Part shown: one piece after another, positions 1 through 8,954 of the stretch
How the letters are laid out: each line of letters opens with the position of its first letter
Numbering within the stretch: the stretch's first letter is position 1
Assembly: GCF_008973665.1 (NCBI RefSeq)
Contig: NZ_WACP01000019.1
Location: forward strand, 59,012-123,011
Direction: 5' to 3'
DNA: 64,000 nucleotides
Origin: Paenibacillus tengchongensis
GTDB taxonomy: Bacteria > Bacillota > Bacilli > Paenibacillales > Paenibacillaceae
Translations under genes and position numbers: made by a program
The notes under the pieces: generated by a model
Seen by the model: the letters and a program-made list of their open reading frames with translations, nothing else
What the model was told of the DNA's origin: nothing
Databases searched by the model: none

Positions 1-1
1 G

Positions 2-322
2 CGGATGGTCCAGTACCTCGTCGACCTCAACACGGAGGGCCGGGGGCCGCTTGCAGCACGGCTGGAGCAGAGCAGCCGGATGTTCCCCAAGGGCTGTTAT
101 TTTGTGCTAATCAGTCCGCAGAGCGGCCAGCCCGCACTCGATGCGCTGCGCTGGGCAGAAAGCCTGGGCATGACACCGTCACAGATTTATGTGCGGCATC
201 CCGGTTCGGCGCTGCGCGGCGGGGAATGGCTTGACGCGCTCAGGCAGCGGGGCATTTCGGGATACAGCGTGCATTCGCTGCAGGAGCTGCCTGCGGTGGT
301 CGGAGGTGAAGGATTCCGATGA
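2..322 (+). CDS. DUF58-family protein, C-terminal part (gene runs in from the left edge)
   Basis: Only the last 106 codons are inside the window; the frame is open to the left edge, so the true start lies outside. The fragment has the alpha/beta character of the C-terminal part of DUF58 (vWA-like) proteins. The main support is context: DUF58 proteins normally sit between a MoxR AAA ATPase and a membrane transglutaminase, and exactly such a transglutaminase follows with a 4-base overlap (start at 319, stop at 320-322). The role of these clusters is not firmly established; a part in envelope or peptide handling is an inference from the family. Confidence 0.6.
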   Translation, partial: RMVQYLVDLNTEGRGPLAARLEQSSRMFPKGCYFVLISPQSGQPALDALRWAESLGMTPSQIYVRHPGSALRGGEWLDALRQRGISGYSVHSLQELPAVVGGEGFR

Positions 323-2553
323 GAGGCTGGATCGATCACCTGAAATCGTCGTGGTACCGGGCGTTCAGTATCCTGTTCCTGATGATATTCGCCCTGCAAT
401 GGATATCCTATACGGAGCCTTATTGGCTGAAAGTGACCACCGCTTCCGTTCTCTATACCCTGCTGGCCGTTGCCGTCATTGAAATTATTGTTCCGCTGCG
501 CTGGGGCTACCGGCTGATGCTGGAAGCCGTTGCCGCAGTGCTGCTGGTGTACCGCACGGTTCTTCACTACGGAGTGTATGTACCTGATCCGTGGCTAACT
601 ACGCTGCGCGACCGGCTTCCGTATATAGCAGCGCACATGGTCCCTTATCTGTGGTTTGCGCTGGGGGCTGCTGCCGTATTCCTGCTGGGCACCTGGTGGG
701 TAACCACGAAAGCGCGGATTCTGATGTTTACCGCGACCAACATTGTCGCCTTTGCCGCGCTGGACTCCTTTACGCCTGCGATCTTGTGGCAGGAAGTCGC
801 CTGGGCGGTCGCTGCAGCCATGGGCTGGCTGGTCATCCGCCATTTGCGCAATTTCCAGCTGCATTACCCGCGCGGCTGGGGCCATCTGTTGAAGTATCCT
901 TTTAAAATCGGTGTCAATGTTGCCATCATCTTCTCTCTTGTCATCATTACCGGTGTTAATATGCCCGCGGTGCGGCCGACACTGACCGATCCGTATACGG
1001 CATGGCGTGAATGGAACGGCTCCGGTATTCCCGGCAACATCAGCACGGCAGGGAATGTGTCGGATACCGGCACAGGCACGCTTTCAACGGCGCGGACCGC
1101 TTCGGGATACAGCACGGACGACAGTAACCTCGGCGGCGGGTTCAACTTTGATTACTCGCCCGTGATGACGGTTACTTCAGATTTACGCACTTATATGCGG
1201 GGCGAAACCCGGATCGAATACTCTGGAAACGGCTGGAGCGACGATAATACCGTAACACGCGGACCGTACACCAATGTGCAAGCAGGGGAGACGCTGGAGC
1301 GCAGCCCAGCCCCTAAAGCGCAGACACGGGAGCTGCAGCAGACGGTCAAGCTGCTCGGAAACAATGATTATCCCGTGCTGTTCGGCGCGTACTCCATAAC
1401 GAACGTTGTATCGGTGGACGGTGAGGAGACCAGTCCCGCACTGGGCTGGAGAACCAGGGACAGCGAACTGCTGTGGGATGCGGACGAGCGGAACCGGACG
1501 TATCCGATGACCTATGTTGTTGCCTCGGAGGTTCCGGTTGTACCGGTTCAGGAGCTGAGCCAGCAAACCTATGACCAGTTATATGAAGATAGGGATTTGG
1601 AGCAGTATCTCCAGCTCCCCAATGATTTTCCGGAACGTGTGAAGGCGCTGGCGCTGGAGGTCACTTCCGAAGCGGAGAATCCGTATGAGAAAATCGCTCT
1701 CCTGCAGCAATATTTGCAGCAGACCTTCCCCTATTCCAATCAGCCGGATATCTCGAAGGGCAAGAGCAAGGATCTCGTGGAGCGGTTCCTCTTCGAAATT
1801 ATGGAGGGATATTGCGATTACTACTCAACCGCACTGGTGACCATGGCCCGTTCGCTGGATATTCCGGCCCGCTGGGTCAAGGGCTACGCGCCGGGCGAGC
1901 AGGCTGAGCTGCCGGATAATCTCGTCCAGCAGGGCTTCGTCAACAACAACTATACGATTACCAACGCCGACGCGCATTCCTGGGCGGAAGTATATTTCGG
2001 TGATTACGGCTGGATTCCGATCGAGGCGACGCCAGGCTTCAATGTGCCGCTGCTGACGCAGAGCGAAGAGCCGCTCGCCGAGGAGACGGAGGAGCCGGAA
2101 GAGGAAGAGACGCTGCCGGAGCAAGCGCGTGCTGACAACGGGACGACGGACGGGGGCATGCACGTTGGCGTTTGGGCGGTGATTGCCGCAGGCGCCGTCC
2201 TGCTGCTGTGGACCGGTTATATGCTCTGGCAGAACCGCCACGCGATACGGTTCCTGTTCCGCCGGCTGCGCAATGGCCGGCCGCTCACTCCGCTGCAAAA
2301 AGTTATAGCGGAGACAGAGCGCTGGGTAAGGTATGTACGCAGAAAGGGCATGCTTAAAGAAGAGCATGAAACGCTGCGGGAATCCGTGGACCGATGGAGC
2401 CGGGAACGCCCGGCGGCGGCGGCGAGTCTTACGGCACTGCTGCGGATATTCGAGCAGGCCCGCTACAGTCCTGAGATTATTGAAGACAAAGATTGGCATA
2501 GCGTGTATACTGAAGCTTTGCAGCTGAAGCGAAGCTTGCGGGTGCGGAAATGA
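319..2553 (+). CDS. Membrane-anchored transglutaminase-like protein (TgpA/YebA type)
   Basis: A 744-residue membrane protein. Roughly the first 210 residues form several hydrophobic segments. An extracytoplasmic region follows, with a transglutaminase-like core: Cys499 in a YCDYYST context and His553 in DAHSW. The position where an Asp is usual appears to be Glu569. A Glu-rich linker then leads to a single membrane span near residues 615-635 and a short basic cytoplasmic tail. This is the usual TgpA/YebA layout. The gene overlaps the DUF58 stop by 4 bases, so the two are co-translated. The natural substrate of such proteins is unknown; papain-like transamidase or peptidase chemistry is the family expectation. 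Confidence 0.85.
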   Translation: MRGWIDHLKSSWYRAFSILFLMIFALQWISYTEPYWLKVTTASVLYTLLAVAVIEIIVPLRWGYRLMLEAVAAVLLVYRTVLHYGVYVPDPWLTTLRDRLPYIAAHMVPYLWFALGAAAVFLLGTWWVTTKARILMFTATNIVAFAALDSFTPAILWQEVAWAVAAAMGWLVIRHLRNFQLHYPRGWGHLLKYPFKIGVNVAIIFSLVIITGVNMPAVRPTLTDPYTAWREWNGSGIPGNISTAGNVSDTGTGTLSTARTASGYSTDDSNLGGGFNFDYSPVMTVTSDLRTYMRGETRIEYSGNGWSDDNTVTRGPYTNVQAGETLERSPAPKAQTRELQQTVKLLGNNDYPVLFGAYSITNVVSVDGEETSPALGWRTRDSELLWDADERNRTYPMTYVVASEVPVVPVQELSQQTYDQLYEDRDLEQYLQLPNDFPERVKALALEVTSEAENPYEKIALLQQYLQQTFPYSNQPDISKGKSKDLVERFLFEIMEGYCDYYSTALVTMARSLDIPARWVKGYAPGEQAELPDNLVQQGFVNNNYTITNADAHSWAEVYFGDYGWIPIEATPGFNVPLLTQSEEPLAEETEEPEEEETLPEQARADNGTTDGGMHVGVWAVIAAGAVLLLWTGYMLWQNRHAIRFLFRRLRNGRPLTPLQKVIAETERWVRYVRRKGMLKEEHETLRESVDRWSRERPAAAASLTALLRIFEQARYSPEIIEDKDWHSVYTEALQLKRSLRVRK

Positions 2554-2616
2554 GCGCTTGGTGTGCCCGGCAAGCGTATGGTATAGTTTTTCGCAGAAAA
2601 AAGAGGTGAACGTTCA

Positions 2617-3144
2617 TTGTTTGAAAAGCTGGTCCCGAAACTGCGGGTCAATACGGTATTCGATATCGCTCTGGACGAGCTGTATGCAGAGGGATACCGC
2701 GGCATCATTACTGATCTGGACAATACGCTGGTGGGCGCGAAGGCCCCGCTGGCCACTCCCGAGCTGCTGCTCTGGTTCGCCAAGGTGAAGGAGCTGGGCT
2801 TCAAGCTGGTTATTGTTTCTAACAACAACATGGACCGGGTGTCCAAGTTCGCAACGCCGTTGAACATCGAATTTGTGCACCAGGCCCGTAAGCCAAGCAA
2901 TACGCCGTTTCTGAAGGCGATGAAGCTGATGGAGCTTAAGCCGCAGGAGACGGTGGTGGTGGGTGACCAGATGCTGACCGACGTATACGGCGGTAACCGT
3001 CTGGGTCTGTATACGGTGCTGGTACTGCCGATATCGGCAGCGGATGAAGGAATCGGAACAAGAATTAACCGCCGCATCGAGCGGATTGCGCTGACGCGGC
3101 TTCGCAAGCAAGGATTGTGGCAAGAGGAGGACAAAACCCCATGA
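2617..3144 (+). CDS. yqeG: YqeG family HAD-type phosphatase
   Basis: A 175-residue protein of the HAD superfamily, subfamily IIIA. The nucleophile motif is seen as TDLDNTL with Asp33 and Asp35, and a VVGDQMLTDVYGGN motif near the C-terminal half matches HAD motif III. Start is TTG at 2617, supported by AAGAGGTGA nine bases upstream; no ATG gives a better fit. It is the first gene of the conserved yqeG-yqeM operon, and its TGA overlaps the yqeH ATG. In related bacteria the substrate is not settled; a mitochondrial relative is a phosphatidylglycerophosphate phosphatase, so a lipid phosphate substrate is possible but unproven. Confidence 0.9.
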   Translation: MFEKLVPKLRVNTVFDIALDELYAEGYRGIITDLDNTLVGAKAPLATPELLLWFAKVKELGFKLVIVSNNNMDRVSKFATPLNIEFVHQARKPSNTPFLKAMKLMELKPQETVVVGDQMLTDVYGGNRLGLYTVLVLPISAADEGIGTRINRRIERIALTRLRKQGLWQEEDKTP

Positions 3145-4268
3145 GTGAACAACTTGACAAGCAGCGGCCCGTAAAGTGCAGCGGTTGCGGCATCAAGCTC
3201 CAGACAGAGGATAAGGAGCTCCCGGGCTATCTCCCGGAAGCTGCCCTTAACCGGGAGCCGGTAATCTGCCAGCGCTGCTTCCGGATTAAGAACTACAACG
3301 AGGCTTCTTCGGTCTCGGTCGATCAGGATGAGTTCCTGAAGCTGCTCGGCGGCATCGGCGGGAAGAATGCGCTGGTCATCCATATTGTGGACCTGTTTGA
3401 TCTGGAGGGCAGCATGATCTCCGGACTGCAGCGCTTTGTCGGCAACAACCCGGTGATTCTGGCTGTCAACAAATGCGATCTGCTGCCGAAGGTAACCAAC
3501 TGGAACAAGCTGCGCAACTGGATGCAGCAGCGCTGCAAGGAGGAAGGACTGCGCACTGCTGAGATTGTGCTGGTCAGCGCCAAGCGCAACCAGGGCTTTG
3601 AGCGGCTGCTCGATACGGTAAGCGGGCTGCGCGGGCAGCGGGATGTTTACGTGGTCGGGGCGACCAATGTCGGTAAGTCCACGCTGATCAACCGGCTGAT
3701 CTCCGATTACAGCGATCTTACGGAGGAACTGACCACCTCCCGTTATCCGGGAACGACGCTGGATATGGTCAAGATCCCGCTCGACGACGGGCATTTTATT
3801 ATCGATACACCGGGAATCGTCTACCCGTGGCGTTACAGCGAGCTGGTGGAGCGGCGCGATCTTGGCGCCGTCATGCCGGAGAATCCGTTGAAGCCGGCGG
3901 TATATCAGCTGAACGAGGGGCAGACGCTGTTCTTCGGCGGATTGGGCCGCTTTGATTTCATTCAAGGGGAGCGGCAATCCTTCACCTGCTATATCAGCGG
4001 GACGCTGAAGATCCACCGTACGAAGCTGGAACGGGCGGATTCTCTCGTAGAGGAGCATCTCGGCGGCCTGCTGTCTCCGCCGAGTGCGGAAGACAAGGAC
4101 AAGCTGCCGTCCTGGCAGCGCCATGAATTGCGGATTAAACGGGGCGGCGGCACCGATGTGTTCATCTCCGGCCTCGGCTGGATCAAGGTGAACGGCGACA
4201 GCGGGGCCGTTGTCGCGGTGCATGTGCCGCGCGGCGTCAAGGTGCTGGCCCGTCCGTCCATGATCTGA
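3141..4268 (+). CDS. yqeH: YqeH, circularly permuted ribosome-biogenesis GTPase
   Basis: A 375-residue GTPase needed for small-subunit assembly in relatives. An N-terminal zinc finger is seen as CSGC (Cys13, Cys16) and CQRC (Cys43, Cys46). The G motifs come in permuted order: G4 NKCD at 110-113, G5 SAK at 146-148, then G1 GATNVGKST at 173-181 and G3 DTPG at 222-225. This permutation identifies the YqeH/YlqF-type family. The ATG at 3141 is chosen over an in-frame upstream start at 3117 because it has GAGGAGG ten bases upstream and gives the usual short N-terminus before the zinc finger. ATGA overlap with yqeG implies translational coupling. Confidence 0.95.
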   Translation: MSEQLDKQRPVKCSGCGIKLQTEDKELPGYLPEAALNREPVICQRCFRIKNYNEASSVSVDQDEFLKLLGGIGGKNALVIHIVDLFDLEGSMISGLQRFVGNNPVILAVNKCDLLPKVTNWNKLRNWMQQRCKEEGLRTAEIVLVSAKRNQGFERLLDTVSGLRGQRDVYVVGATNVGKSTLINRLISDYSDLTEELTTSRYPGTTLDMVKIPLDDGHFIIDTPGIVYPWRYSELVERRDLGAVMPENPLKPAVYQLNEGQTLFFGGLGRFDFIQGERQSFTCYISGTLKIHRTKLERADSLVEEHLGGLLSPPSAEDKDKLPSWQRHELRIKRGGGTDVFISGLGWIKVNGDSGAVVAVHVPRGVKVLARPSMI

Positions 4269-4285
4269 GACGGAAGGAGGGGGCC

Positions 4286-5155
4286 ATGCTGACCAACACT
4301 TACCAGAATGTAAACGGCACGGGCGGCGAGCTTCTGCTGGGCGTCATGGGCGATCCCATCGCCCAGTCGAAATCGCCGGCCATGCACACGGCGGCACTCC
4401 GGGCCCTGAACATCTCCGGCGCATACGTTCCGCTGCATATCGCGCCGGAGCGCCTCGGGGATGCGGTGCAGGCGATCCGCACGCTGGGCTTTCGCGGCGT
4501 CAATGTCACCATCCCGCACAAAGTAGCGGTAATGCCTTACCTGGACCGCCTGGACGCCAGTGCCCTTAGTGTCGGCGCAGTCAACACCATTGTCAACGAC
4601 AAGGGAGTGCTGACCGGGTACAACACGGACGGCATCGGGTATGTCCGTTCCCTGAAAGCGGAAGCTGCGCCGGATATAAGCGGCGCGCGCATCGTTGTGC
4701 TGGGGGCCGGAGGGGCGGCCAGGGGTATCGTGACCGCCCTGCTGCAGGAACGGCCGGAGAGAATCTTCATCGCCAACCGCACGCCAGACAAGGCGGAGGA
4801 GCTGGCGGAGGCGTGCCGCAACGGCGGCAATGTCAGCGGCATCGCCATGGACGACATCGGGGAGGCGGTTGCCGCTGCAGATATCGTTATCAATACAACC
4901 TCGGTTGGCATGTATCCCCACCCGGACGGCTTGCCGCTCGATCCCGCGCTGCTAAAGCCGGGACAAATTATCAGTGATTTGATCTATAACCCGCTGTACA
5001 CCCGGCTGCTGACCGAAGCGCAAGAGCTCGGCTGCCGGATTCACGGCGGCTTGGGAATGTTTGTTTACCAGGGTGCGTATGCGTTGGAATACTGGACCGG
5101 ACTTACCGCTCCCGTGGAGACGATGCGCCGTACCGTAGTGGAAAGTCTCGGCTAA
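4286..5155 (+). CDS. aroE: Shikimate dehydrogenase
   Basis: A 289-residue NADP-dependent shikimate dehydrogenase, converting 3-dehydroshikimate to shikimate in aromatic amino acid biosynthesis. The substrate-binding N-terminal domain has GDPIAQSKSP at 22-31, the catalytic lysine in TIPHK (Lys79), and the partner aspartate in NTDG (Asp115). The Rossmann fingerprint GAGGAARG is at 140-147. A GGAAGGAGG ribosome site precedes the ATG. It follows yqeH by 17 bases and lies in the place where B. subtilis carries the same gene. Cytosolic; length is typical. Confidence 0.95.
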   Translation: MLTNTYQNVNGTGGELLLGVMGDPIAQSKSPAMHTAALRALNISGAYVPLHIAPERLGDAVQAIRTLGFRGVNVTIPHKVAVMPYLDRLDASALSVGAVNTIVNDKGVLTGYNTDGIGYVRSLKAEAAPDISGARIVVLGAGGAARGIVTALLQERPERIFIANRTPDKAEELAEACRNGGNVSGIAMDDIGEAVAAADIVINTTSVGMYPHPDGLPLDPALLKPGQIISDLIYNPLYTRLLTEAQELGCRIHGGLGMFVYQGAYALEYWTGLTAPVETMRRTVVESLG

Positions 5156-5214
5156 AGCAATGGATTAGCCGCTTTAGGGTAATAATATTTGTAAATTAAG
5201 GAGCTTGTTGATTT

Positions 5215-5508
5215 ATGTTAACTGGAAAACAAAAACGCTACCTCCGTTCGCTCGCCCATCATCTGGATCCCGTGTTTCAGGTGGGCAAAGGCGGCGTCAA
5301 TGAACATCTGATCCGCCATATTGAAGAGGCGATCGAGAAACGCGAGCTGATGAAAATCAGTGTGCTGAATAACAACGCCGACGATCCGAAGGCCATCGGA
5401 GCGGAGCTCGCAGAGCAATCCGGCTCGGAGCTGGTACAGGTCATTGGCAAGACCATTATTCTGTACAAGGAGTCGCGCGACAACAAGACGATCGAGCTGC
5501 CGAAATAA
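5215..5508 (+). CDS. yhbY: YhbY/YqeI family CRM-domain RNA-binding protein
   Basis: A 97-residue single CRM domain. It carries the family GxxG loop in VGKGG (near residues 23-27) and the ISVLNN and VQVIGKTIILYK strands. YhbY binds the large ribosomal subunit precursor in E. coli; the Bacillus equivalent is YqeI. The gene sits in its conserved slot between aroE and nadD, preceded by TTAAGGAG. The 60-base gap upstream shows no terminator, so it is probably in the same transcript. Confidence 0.92.
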   Translation: MLTGKQKRYLRSLAHHLDPVFQVGKGGVNEHLIRHIEEAIEKRELMKISVLNNNADDPKAIGAELAEQSGSELVQVIGKTIILYKESRDNKTIELPK

Positions 5509-5555
5509 GGCGCTCTGGCCGATAACACGCAGGAACAGCGGAGGGGGTAACTCTC

Positions 5556-6146
5556 TTGAAAGTCGGAATTATGGGAGGAACCTTCGATCCTCTTCATATT
5601 GGGCATATGCTGGCGGCAGAATCCGCGCGCGAGGCTTATATGCTGGAGCAGGTCTGGTTTATGCCCTCGCATATTCCGCCCCATAAGCACGCGGCGGGTA
5701 CGACCGGAGCGCAGCGGCTGGCCATGGTGAACAGCGCCATCGCCGGCCATCCTGCCTTCCGGGTGCTCGACTGGGAGGTCGTCAGGGGCGGAGTATCCTA
5801 TACGATCGAGACGGTGCGCCGCCTGCAGGAGGAGTACGCCGGGATTGAATTCTACTTCATTATCGGGGCGGACATGGTGCAGTACCTGCCGAAGTGGCGG
5901 GATATTGACGAACTGGTGCGCCGGCTTTACTTTATCGGCGTTGGCCGGCCGGGAACCCCGCTCGATTTGGACGCGCTGCCTCAGCATATTGCCCGTAGGG
6001 TGCTGATTGCGGATATGCCGCAGCTGGATATCTCGTCAACGATGCTGAGAAGCCGCGCCGCTGCAGGGAAATCCATCCGGTACATGGTGCCTGACGCAGT
6101 GTTCGATTATGTGCAAAGGAGTGGATGTTATGGAGTACAGCCGTGA
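5556..6146 (+). CDS. nadD: Nicotinate-nucleotide adenylyltransferase
   Basis: A 196-residue enzyme that joins nicotinate mononucleotide to AMP in NAD synthesis. The nucleotidyltransferase motif GGTFDPLHIGHM lies at 7-18, and the C-terminal ISSTMLR motif matches the second ATP-binding signature. Start is TTG at 5556, placed by GGAGGGGG about ten bases upstream and by the family-typical MKVGIMGG opening. The gene end overlaps the start of yqeK by 17 bases, as is common in this operon. Confidence 0.95.
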   Translation: MKVGIMGGTFDPLHIGHMLAAESAREAYMLEQVWFMPSHIPPHKHAAGTTGAQRLAMVNSAIAGHPAFRVLDWEVVRGGVSYTIETVRRLQEEYAGIEFYFIIGADMVQYLPKWRDIDELVRRLYFIGVGRPGTPLDLDALPQHIARRVLIADMPQLDISSTMLRSRAAAGKSIRYMVPDAVFDYVQRSGCYGVQP

Positions 6147-6708
6147 AGCGCTGATGGAAGCGGTCTCCGCGCAGATGCCCGCCAAGCGCTGGCAGCATAC
6201 GCTGGGGGTCATGGCGACCTCGGTGGAGCTGGCGGAGCGCTACGGCGCCGATCCGGCCGTAGCCGAGACGGCGGCGATTCTGCATGATGTGGCCAAATAC
6301 TGGCCTGTAGACAAGCAAAGAGCAATCATTGAAGAGAACGGTTTGTCCGCCGAGCTGCTCCTGTACGACAAATCGCTGTGGCACGCCGAAGTCGGCGCAT
6401 TCGTGGCGGAGCGGGATTACGGGATAACCAATCCCGAGGTGCTCGGTGCGATCCGCTATCATACATCGGGACGCGTGGGGATGACCAAGCTGGAGAAAAT
6501 CGTCTGCCTGGCCGATTATATCGAACCGGGACGCAGTTTCCCGGGCGTCGAGGAGATCCGCAGGCTTGCCCGGGTCAGCCTGGAGGAAGGCCTGGTAACC
6601 GGATTCGATTCCACAATCAGCCTGCTGGTGCAGAAGCGGCAGATTATTTTCCCGCTGACCGTGCTCTCGCGCAACGATTTAGTAAGAATACTGGAGGAAA
6701 AATCATGA
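6130..6708 (+). CDS. yqeK: YqeK, HD-domain diadenosine tetraphosphatase
   Basis: A 192-residue HD-superfamily metal-dependent phosphohydrolase. His23 in RWQHTLG and the HD pair at 52-53 in LHDVAKYW are visible, with further metal-binding histidines in LWHAEVGA and RYHTSGR. Bacillus YqeK cleaves Ap4A symmetrically to two ADP. The ATG at 6130 is preferred over an in-frame GTG at 6109 because AAAGGAGTG precedes it at good spacing. It overlaps nadD upstream and rsfS downstream (ATGA), so translation is probably coupled. Confidence 0.92.
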   Translation: MEYSREALMEAVSAQMPAKRWQHTLGVMATSVELAERYGADPAVAETAAILHDVAKYWPVDKQRAIIEENGLSAELLLYDKSLWHAEVGAFVAERDYGITNPEVLGAIRYHTSGRVGMTKLEKIVCLADYIEPGRSFPGVEEIRRLARVSLEEGLVTGFDSTISLLVQKRQIIFPLTVLSRNDLVRILEEKS

Positions 6709-7052
6709 GTGTACAATCAAATAAGGTGCTGGAATTGGCCCTCAAAGCCGTAAACGACAAAAAGGCGATGAACGTGGTGGCTCTCGACCTGCGCAGCATT
6801 TCGCCGATCAGCGATTACTTCATTATCTGTCACGGGAACTCGGACACCCAAGTGCAGGCCATTGCCACCGAGGTCCGCAAAGTCGTGCATGAAGCCGGGG
6901 GAATGATCCGCGGCATCGAAGGCATGGATGCGGCGCGCTGGGTGCTGATGGATCTCGGAGATGTCATCGTGCATATTTTCCACCGTGATGAACGTGAATA
7001 CTACAATATTGAGCGGCTGTGGTCGGATGCCAAGGTTGTGGAGACGGTATGA
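6705..7052 (+). CDS. rsfS: Ribosomal silencing factor RsfS
   Basis: A 115-residue DUF143 protein. Family features seen are LDLRSISPISDYFIICHGNS, the RGIEGMDAARWVLMDLGDVIVHIF block and the terminal YYNIERLW. RsfS binds ribosomal protein L14 and blocks subunit joining when nutrients are low. The reading frame is open far upstream, but the ATG at 6705 has GGAGGAAAA directly before it, forms an ATGA overlap with yqeK, and gives the standard length. Confidence 0.95.
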   Translation: MSVQSNKVLELALKAVNDKKAMNVVALDLRSISPISDYFIICHGNSDTQVQAIATEVRKVVHEAGGMIRGIEGMDAARWVLMDLGDVIVHIFHRDEREYYNIERLWSDAKVVETV

Positions 7053-7960
7053 GTCTCATTGCCGGAACTATAGTTACACTGGAAGTACTGCGGGAAGTCT
7101 CTCCTTACGGCTATTTCCTCGGAGCGGGCGGAGAAGAGGTTATGCTGCATTATACGGAGCTTGTCGGCAGCAAGCCGAAACCGGGCGCCAAGGTAGAGGT
7201 CTTCATCTTTTTTGATACCGAAGACCGGATTGCGGCGACTATGAAGAAGCCGCTGCTGACGCTGGGGCAGATGGCGCTGCTGGAAGTCGCGGATATTCAT
7301 CCGCGCCTGGGCTGCTTTCTGGAGATGGGGCTGGGCCGCCAGCTGCTGCTGCCGATCGGCGAGCTTCCGGAGCTTGTAGAGCTGCGGCCGCAGGTCGGCG
7401 ACAAAGTGTATGTCATCATGGAGCATGACAAGCAGGGCCGTTTGCGCGCCAAGCTTGCAGGCGAGCAGGAGCTGGCTCCGCTGGCTGTTGCCGCGCCGAG
7501 CACCTGGAAGGGCACTGCCGTCACCGCCAGAGTGTACAAACCGCTGCAGATGGGCACGTTTGTGCTTGCAGACGCAGGCGTGCTGGGCTTTGGCGTCATC
7601 GGCATGGTCCATGCTTCGGAACGCACCCGGATGCTCCGGCTGGGTGAGCAGTTCGAGGCGCGGGTCTCGCATGTCCGCGAGGACGGCCGGATCAACCTGT
7701 CGATGAGCCAGCGCAAGGAAGTCGGCCGGGACGTCGACTCCGCCATGCTGCTGGAGTTTCTGAACTCCCGTCCCGGCGGCTCGATGCCTTATTCGGACGC
7801 TACGCCTCCGGATATTATCAAGCAGCGCTTTGGCATCAGCAAATCCGCGTTCAAGCGGGCGCTGGGCAAGCTGTTGAAGGAAGGCCTGATTACCCAGAAG
7901 GAGAACTGGACCTATCTCGTCCGCAAGGATGAGCAGGCGGCGGAAGCGAAGCAGGACTAA
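7049..7960 (+). CDS. CvfB/YitL-like S1-domain RNA-binding protein
   Basis: A 303-residue protein made of tandem S1-like beta-barrels followed by a C-terminal winged helix (IKQRFGISKSAFKRALGKLLKEGLI). This is the layout of CvfB of Staphylococcus and YitL of Bacillus, RNA-binding proteins linked to virulence-gene expression in S. aureus. The start at 7049 forms an ATGA overlap with rsfS; an upstream in-frame start at 7019 would lie inside rsfS and has no ribosome site. In B. subtilis this gene is elsewhere, so its place between rsfS and yqeM is a local rearrangement. Confidence 0.85.
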   Translation: MSLIAGTIVTLEVLREVSPYGYFLGAGGEEVMLHYTELVGSKPKPGAKVEVFIFFDTEDRIAATMKKPLLTLGQMALLEVADIHPRLGCFLEMGLGRQLLLPIGELPELVELRPQVGDKVYVIMEHDKQGRLRAKLAGEQELAPLAVAAPSTWKGTAVTARVYKPLQMGTFVLADAGVLGFGVIGMVHASERTRMLRLGEQFEARVSHVREDGRINLSMSQRKEVGRDVDSAMLLEFLNSRPGGSMPYSDATPPDIIKQRFGISKSAFKRALGKLLKEGLITQKENWTYLVRKDEQAAEAKQD

Positions 7961-8068
7961 AACGCTGTGAACCCCTCTGCCCGCACGCAGCTGATCAATC
8001 GGCGGGCAGACAGGGAGTGCGAAGTCCGGCTTCACTATATAAAGAGAGCAAGAGAAAGCGGTGTGCGA

Positions 8069-8839
8069 ATGTCTTCGTATGGGAAATTTGCTTATGTGTA
8101 TGATGAACTGATGGCAGACATGCCGTATCCGCGCTGGCTGGAATTTGCGGAAGAAGCCTGGGGAAGATACGGGAAGCCGCGGACAGTGGCTGAGCTGGGC
8201 TGCGGCACCGGGGCCATCACCATTCCGCTCGCCGGAGCGGGGTATCATATGACAGGCATCGACCTGTCTTCGGATATGCTGTCTGTGGCTCAGCAGAAGC
8301 TGGAGCTGCATCCGCAGGGCCGGCGCTTTCTGCGCGAGGGCAGCGTACGCTGGATCAGGCAGGACATGAGGGAATGGGAGCTGCCTGCACAGGTCGATTC
8401 CGTAATTTCCTTCTGCGACTGTCTCAATTACGTGCTGGAGAAGGAAGACATCAAGGCTGTATTTGCCCGTACCTATGCCGGTTTGAAGGATGGCGGCTCC
8501 TTTATCTTCGATGTGCATCACCCGGACACGCTGGTCCGTTACGATGAGGAGCAGCCTTTTGTATTGAATGAGCTTCCGGTATCTTACATCTGGACCTGCT
8601 CGCTTGATGAGCTGCGGATGGAGATTGAACACTCTTTGTCGATATTCGTACGCGAGGAAGGCCGTGACAGCCTGTACCGCCGGTTCGAGGAGACGCATAT
8701 CCAGCGTGCCTACGATCCGCAGTGGCTGAAGCAGGAGCTGCAGTCGGCGGGGTTCCGCGATATCAAGGTCTATGCTGATTTTACTTGGCAAGAGGCCGGC
8801 GACAGTGCGCAGCGGTTGTTCTATGTAGCGTTGAAATAG
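8069..8839 (+). CDS. yqeM: YqeM-type class I SAM-dependent methyltransferase
   Basis: A 256-residue Rossmann-type methyltransferase. Motif I is AELGCGTG at 41-48, followed by GIDLSSDML for motif II and the DSVISFCDCLNYV block typical of YqeM. The ATG at 8069 gives the conserved opening MSSYGKFAYVYDELM; the frame stays open upstream to 7967, but that stretch has no family character. The substrate is unknown. It is the last gene of the operon and is followed by a clear intrinsic terminator. Confidence 0.9.
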   Translation: MSSYGKFAYVYDELMADMPYPRWLEFAEEAWGRYGKPRTVAELGCGTGAITIPLAGAGYHMTGIDLSSDMLSVAQQKLELHPQGRRFLREGSVRWIRQDMREWELPAQVDSVISFCDCLNYVLEKEDIKAVFARTYAGLKDGGSFIFDVHHPDTLVRYDEEQPFVLNELPVSYIWTCSLDELRMEIEHSLSIFVREEGRDSLYRRFEETHIQRAYDPQWLKQELQSAGFRDIKVYADFTWQEAGDSAQRLFYVALK

Positions 8840-8850
8840 ATGGATCAAGC

Positions 8851-8885
8851 AGTCCTTGCCTGCGGAGGCGAGGGCTTTTTTGTGG
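8851..8885 (+). terminator. Intrinsic terminator of the yqeG-yqeM operon
   Basis: An AGTCCTTGCC arm (8851-8860) pairs with GGCGAGGGCT (8867-8876) around a 6-base loop, with two G-U pairs, followed by a run of Ts. It lies 12 bases after the yqeM stop. Confidence 0.85.
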
Positions 8886-8911
8886 TTTGGTGCAGCGGAC
8901 TTTAAAATGAA

Positions 8912-8940
8912 CCGGCCCGCCACTTAGAGTGACAGGCCGG
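8912..8940 (-). terminator. Hairpin terminating the 52-residue gene
   Basis: A 12-bp stem (8912-8923 with 8929-8940, two G-U pairs, 5-base loop) lies directly downstream of the minus-strand small gene. The following TTCATTTTAAA is a weak T-tract. It faces the yqeM terminator. Confidence 0.6.
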
Positions 8941-8954
8941 GATCTTCCTACCTT

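Noticed and set aside
2463..4223. A 586-codon open frame on the minus strand
   Set aside because: It is antisense to yqeG and yqeH, which have clear family motifs; the open frame results from GC-biased codon use. No domain or ribosome site.
7001..8923. A 640-codon open frame on the minus strand
   Set aside because: Antisense to cvfB-like and yqeM genes; low-complexity His/Leu/Arg composition typical of a shadow frame.
8912..8930. CCGCCACTTA-like word near 8915 as a further copy of the intergenic repeat core
   Set aside because: It is one arm of a terminator hairpin and lacks the GTTGGAT half and the partner cores.
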